Source: Mycobacterium simiae
Lineage (GTDB): Bacteria; Actinomycetota; Actinomycetes; Mycobacteriales; Mycobacteriaceae
Direction: 5' to 3'
DNA length: 32,899 nucleotides
Assembly: GCF_008370645.1 (NCBI RefSeq)
Contig: NZ_VTZN01000041.1
Coordinates: 1-32,899 of the forward strand
Shown: piece after piece, positions 30,062 through 32,899 of the stretch
Numbering within the stretch: position 1 is the first letter of the stretch
How the letters are laid out: each line of letters begins with the position of its first letter
Program-made: the position numbers and the translations under genes
Notes under the pieces: generated by a model
What the model saw: the letters and a program-made list of their open reading frames with translations, nothing else
Database searches by the model: none
What the model was told of the DNA's origin: nothing

Positions 30062-32857
30062 TCAACGATCCGTGGCGGGCACCTCGGCGCTGGTCGTTTG
30101 CTGAGCCCGGGAACGACTGCGCACCGCGGCCGGAATGCACAAATGTGCTACTGCGGTCAGCGTGCCCAGCCCGATCACCAGCACGGCACCGAGCTGGCTG
30201 ACAGCGCTAAAGGAACCTGCCGAGACCACCAGCAGGCCGGCCCCAAGTAGGGCACCGAGCATGGGGAGCGGCGCAACCGCGCGCCGAGCCGACACCGAGC
30301 TCGCCGACGCGCCCGTGGCGCTGTCGGCCACAAGAAGAGTGGCGATCAGATACGGGATCCCGAACGCCGCAAGGATGGCGAACGACACCAGCGGCACCGC
30401 AGCAGCGAGCTCGCGAGCCATGAGGTGCTGCCATAGCACAATCGAGATCCCCAGCGCCGGGAAATACGAGGCCAGCATCCCCAAGCCGAGCACCACACCA
30501 CTGACGGCGCCGCGCCACATGCCGACCAGGGTAACCACCGCAAGCATCGTGAGGGTCAGCAGTACGACGTCGTGCCAGAGGGCACCGCGGATTGCCGCAG
30601 CTACTTGCGCGGCGCCGCTCACCATGATCTGGCTGTCGACCAGGCTTCCGTATTTCATCGCCTTGCCAGCGGCGATTTCGAGCTGTTGCACGCGATCCGA
30701 CGCGTCCAAGCCCAGGTGGTTTCCCTCGGAAAAGACCAACAGACGGGTGGCCCTTCCGTCGGCCGAGAACATCGTCTGACGTACGTGCTGGTAGGACGGA
30801 GACGCCAGTTCCTTCCGGGATAGGTGGAAGCCGCCCTCGCCGGTGTCAGCGAAATCGGTGCTGAGACCTTTGAGGAACGCCGACACTTGCACGAGTTGTG
30901 GCATGACCTCCTGGATGGTCGCCTCCAGTTTCGGGACGAAGGAGCGCAGCTGCCCCAGCGTGGACCGCATCTGCGCCACCAGGTGCGGTGTGGAGGAGAA
31001 GGCGCCCAGTGTCTTAGTCGAGATCGCCCCGATGCGATCGGCGCTATTACTCAGTGTGGCCACATTGGTGACCACAGAGTCGAGGGGTTCGACGACCTTG
31101 CGTGCAGCCGAGCACAACACCTCGTCGGGACACAACGCCATGCCGCTGATCCAGGCGCGGAACGGGTCCAGGTACTTGGATACATCGGCGGTTCTGCCTT
31201 TGAGGTTTTGCGTGATGGAGAGCACGGAGTTGATGTTCTGCTGGAGTTGGTTTGCCCCGGCGAGTCCGACGTTCACGGTGCTTTCCAGCTGGTCGACGGC
31301 CCCGCTGACCTGATCGACCGCGGATGCTAGCGACTTGATCGCGTTGATTTGCGGCAGGAACGACCCCGCACTGCGATTCAGCTGATCGGCAAGCGCACCC
31401 GCGTCTGAGGTGAGCGAGGCGTCAGGCCATGGGATTCCGGCCGGCCATGCCGCCGATTCCACCTTGCGTACAGCGGGAATCTCCATCAGCCGATGGCTGA
31501 CCTGGTCGATGGCGATGAGTGCGGCCGGGTCGCGAAGGTCGCGGTCTGCAGTAATGACCACCACGTCGGGCAGCGGATTCCCGGGAAGGAATCGTGTGCT
31601 GCTTGTCCCAGCTGGGTTGGCTGCACTGGTGATGCTAGAGCGGGCCCCAAGTACCGGCAGCGCGCAGATCGCCAGCACTAGGGCAGTGGCGACAACCGGA
31701 TTGACGAAGCTGGGTTTCGGTAAACGCCGTGCCCAGCTGGCAGCGCTGGTTCGCAGCGATGACTGCCTCGAAGCGGCCTCGACCGAGCTTTCGGCTGGCG
31801 GCGTCAGACCGATTAAGGCAGGCACCAGCGTCAATGAGGCAGTAAGTGCTACTACCGCGCTCAGCGCCGCAGCGCCGACGCTGTGTAGAGCCGGAGTCTG
31901 GGCCAATAGGAGTGGGCCGGTGATCACCACGACGCATGCTCCGGGCAGCGCCAGTGCGGGCAGCATGTCGCGGTATGGGCGCGGCTGCGTAGCCGAAGTG
32001 CTCGGCTCGTGTCCGAGCCGCCCGACCAGCATGGTGGATGCGGTGATTATTCCGATTGTGAGGACGGAGGCCAGGGTCTCCGAGAACACCGGCAAGTACC
32101 CGCCGCGGCTTACCGTCGTCAACGTGACGAGCGGCCACGCCACCGTACGCGACAGCCCGACGGTCACCAGCGCCATGCCCACCGAAATCGCGCCCAGCCG
32201 CGCCCGCATGAGCCGCAAGCCGGCGATCACCAGCGCACCGATCACAATCACTGCGCCCTGCCACGCGGCCATGTCGAAGGGCACGCGACTGGTGGTCTCG
32301 GGCGCGAATATCCGGGCGTGCAGCCCCGCACTCGGTGGAAGCTTTCGGACCACCGATCGGACAGCAGCGAGCGATTCTCGCGCTTGGGGGGTCCCTACCT
32401 CGCCGTGCAGCCACACCATGGCGATAGCGGATCGGCCGTCGGGGCTGGTTCCCAGCGCGGCGGTCAGCGGGTCTGACCACCAGTCGAGGACGGATCCCAC
32501 GTGGTCGGTGTCGGCGCGAAGCGCGCTGACGGCAGCGTCGATGTGTTGCTGGTCCGCAGGACCCAGTTCGTCGCGGCTTTCCAACACGAGATAGGCGATG
32601 GCGTTGGTGTCAGCGCCCGGGAACGCTTCGGCGATCCGGCTGTTGCGCGCAGACGTCGTGGCATCCTGAGGCAGGAGCCCGGAGCCGGTATCGCTGGCTT
32701 TCATGTGCGCCAGCGCGAGGATCACAGGTGCCATCACCGCGGCCAAGATCCAGGCGGCGACAACCAAGGAGACGGCGAGCCGGGATCGCCTACGGCTACC
32801 GTCGGCTGACACACTCGTGATCGTAGAGACACCGCTGTCCGCGGAAGATGTTTTCAA
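30062..32857 (-). CDS. mmpL7: RND-family lipid transporter MmpL7
   Basis: Inner-membrane transporter that exports phthiocerol dimycocerosates and PGL and docks the Pps machinery. The 931-residue protein has one membrane helix at about 26-51 ([20 protein letters not shown]), a first periplasmic domain with [16 protein letters not shown] and [20 protein letters not shown], a central helix group, a long second periplasmic domain with [20 protein letters not shown] and the coiled segment around [20 protein letters not shown], then a C-terminal helix group. [20 protein letters not shown] and [20 protein letters not shown] match my memory of MmpL7 and not of other MmpL proteins. The only usable start in the frame is a TTG at 32857, so the first residues are uncertain. 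In M. tuberculosis IS1533-type genes lie between mmpL7 and lppX; they are absent here. Confidence 0.95.
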   Translation of the reverse strand: MKTSSADSGVSTITSVSADGSRRRSRLAVSLVVAAWILAAVMAPVILALAHMKASDTGSGLLPQDATTSARNSRIAEAFPGADTNAIAYLVLESRDELGPADQQHIDAAVSALRADTDHVGSVLDWWSDPLTAALGTSPDGRSAIAMVWLHGEVGTPQARESLAAVRSVVRKLPPSAGLHARIFAPETTSRVPFDMAAWQGAVIVIGALVIAGLRLMRARLGAISVGMALVTVGLSRTVAWPLVTLTTVSRGGYLPVFSETLASVLTIGIITASTMLVGRLGHEPSTSATQPRPYRDMLPALALPGACVVVITGPLLLAQTPALHSVGAAALSAVVALTASLTLVPALIGLTPPAESSVEAASRQSSLRTSAASWARRLPKPSFVNPVVATALVLAICALPVLGARSSITSAANPAGTSSTRFLPGNPLPDVVVITADRDLRDPAALIAIDQVSHRLMEIPAVRKVESAAWPAGIPWPDASLTSDAGALADQLNRSAGSFLPQINAIKSLASAVDQVSGAVDQLESTVNVGLAGANQLQQNINSVLSITQNLKGRTADVSKYLDPFRAWISGMALCPDEVLCSAARKVVEPLDSVVTNVATLSNSADRIGAISTKTLGAFSSTPHLVAQMRSTLGQLRSFVPKLEATIQEVMPQLVQVSAFLKGLSTDFADTGEGGFHLSRKELASPSYQHVRQTMFSADGRATRLLVFSEGNHLGLDASDRVQQLEIAAGKAMKYGSLVDSQIMVSGAAQVAAAIRGALWHDVVLLTLTMLAVVTLVGMWRGAVSGVVLGLGMLASYFPALGISIVLWQHLMARELAAAVPLVSFAILAAFGIPYLIATLLVADSATGASASSVSARRAVAPLPMLGALLGAGLLVVSAGSFSAVSQLGAVLVIGLGTLTAVAHLCIPAAVRSRSRAQQTTSAEVPATDR

Positions 32858-32899
32858 ACGGGTGTACCAAATCTGCGTGGGATGCCTGTCAGACTACGC

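Noticed and set aside
31410..32594. Plus-strand frame of 394 codons inside mmpL7
   Set aside because: It is the complement of the mmpL7 coding region, with composition typical of antisense frames in GC-rich DNA.
1..32899. CRISPR arrays, tRNA, rRNA or an undescribed defence system
   Set aside because: I saw no regularly spaced direct repeats, no tRNA- or rRNA-like stretches, and no defence-type protein families; the window is a lipid biosynthesis locus.

Overview
The window is a mycobacterial phenolic glycolipid (PGL) and p-hydroxybenzoate derivative locus, most likely from a slow-growing pathogenic-type Mycobacterium. The evidence is the gene content and the gene order. Read from right to left it follows the M. 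tuberculosis block mmpL7 - lppX - pks1/pks15 - fadD22 - Rv2949c - fadD29 - Rv2951c - Rv2952 - Rv2953 - Rv2954c - Rv2955c - Rv2956 - Rv2957 - Rv2958c - Rv2962c, with matching strands and nearly the same protein lengths. It is not M. tuberculosis H37Rv. pks15/1 is one uninterrupted frame, no IS1533-like element separates lppX from mmpL7, and the sugar-tailoring section is rearranged. Fucose biosynthesis genes inside the locus suit a species whose PGL carries fucose, such as the M. kansasii/M. gastri group. This species guess is an inference. All family and ortholog assignments are from recalled sequence features; no search was run.

Left part (1-5.4 kb): two adjacent GT1 glycosyltransferases, resembling Rv2962c and Rv2958c, share a duplicated leader. 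A decayed transposase on the minus strand follows (a possible counterpart of Rv2961), then a SAM methyltransferase. Middle (5.6-10.2 kb): a minus-strand gmd-epiA pair for GDP-L-fucose, then an accessory patch in which a second methyltransferase lies between two different decayed insertion sequences and a group II intron reverse-transcriptase fragment. Next (10.2-13.9 kb): the Rv2957-like GT2 transferase and the Rv2956-like FkbM methyltransferase on the minus strand, divergent from two more methyltransferases on the plus strand.

Right part (14.2-32.9 kb): the conserved lipid core. Minus strand: the trans-acting enoyl reductase (Rv2953) and the phthiotriol methyltransferase (Rv2952). Plus strand: the phthiodiolone ketoreductase (Rv2951c), then the compact group fadD29 - chorismate lyase - fadD22 - pks15/1, then lppX. 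mmpL7 lies on the minus strand, converging on lppX with a perfect hairpin between them.

How the genes work together: chorismate lyase makes p-hydroxybenzoate. FadD22 adenylates it and loads it on its own carrier domain. Pks15/1 extends it with malonyl units. FadD29 hands the p-hydroxyphenylalkanoate to the Pps synthases outside the window. Rv2953, Rv2951c and Rv2952 act on the phthiocerol part. The glycosyltransferases and methyltransferases build the methylated rhamnose/fucose glycan using GDP-fucose from gmd-epiA. MmpL7 and LppX move the lipid across the envelope. Five candidate sugar methyltransferases and a locally encoded fucose supply, mixed with IS fossils, make 3.5-13.9 kb the variable, species-specific part.
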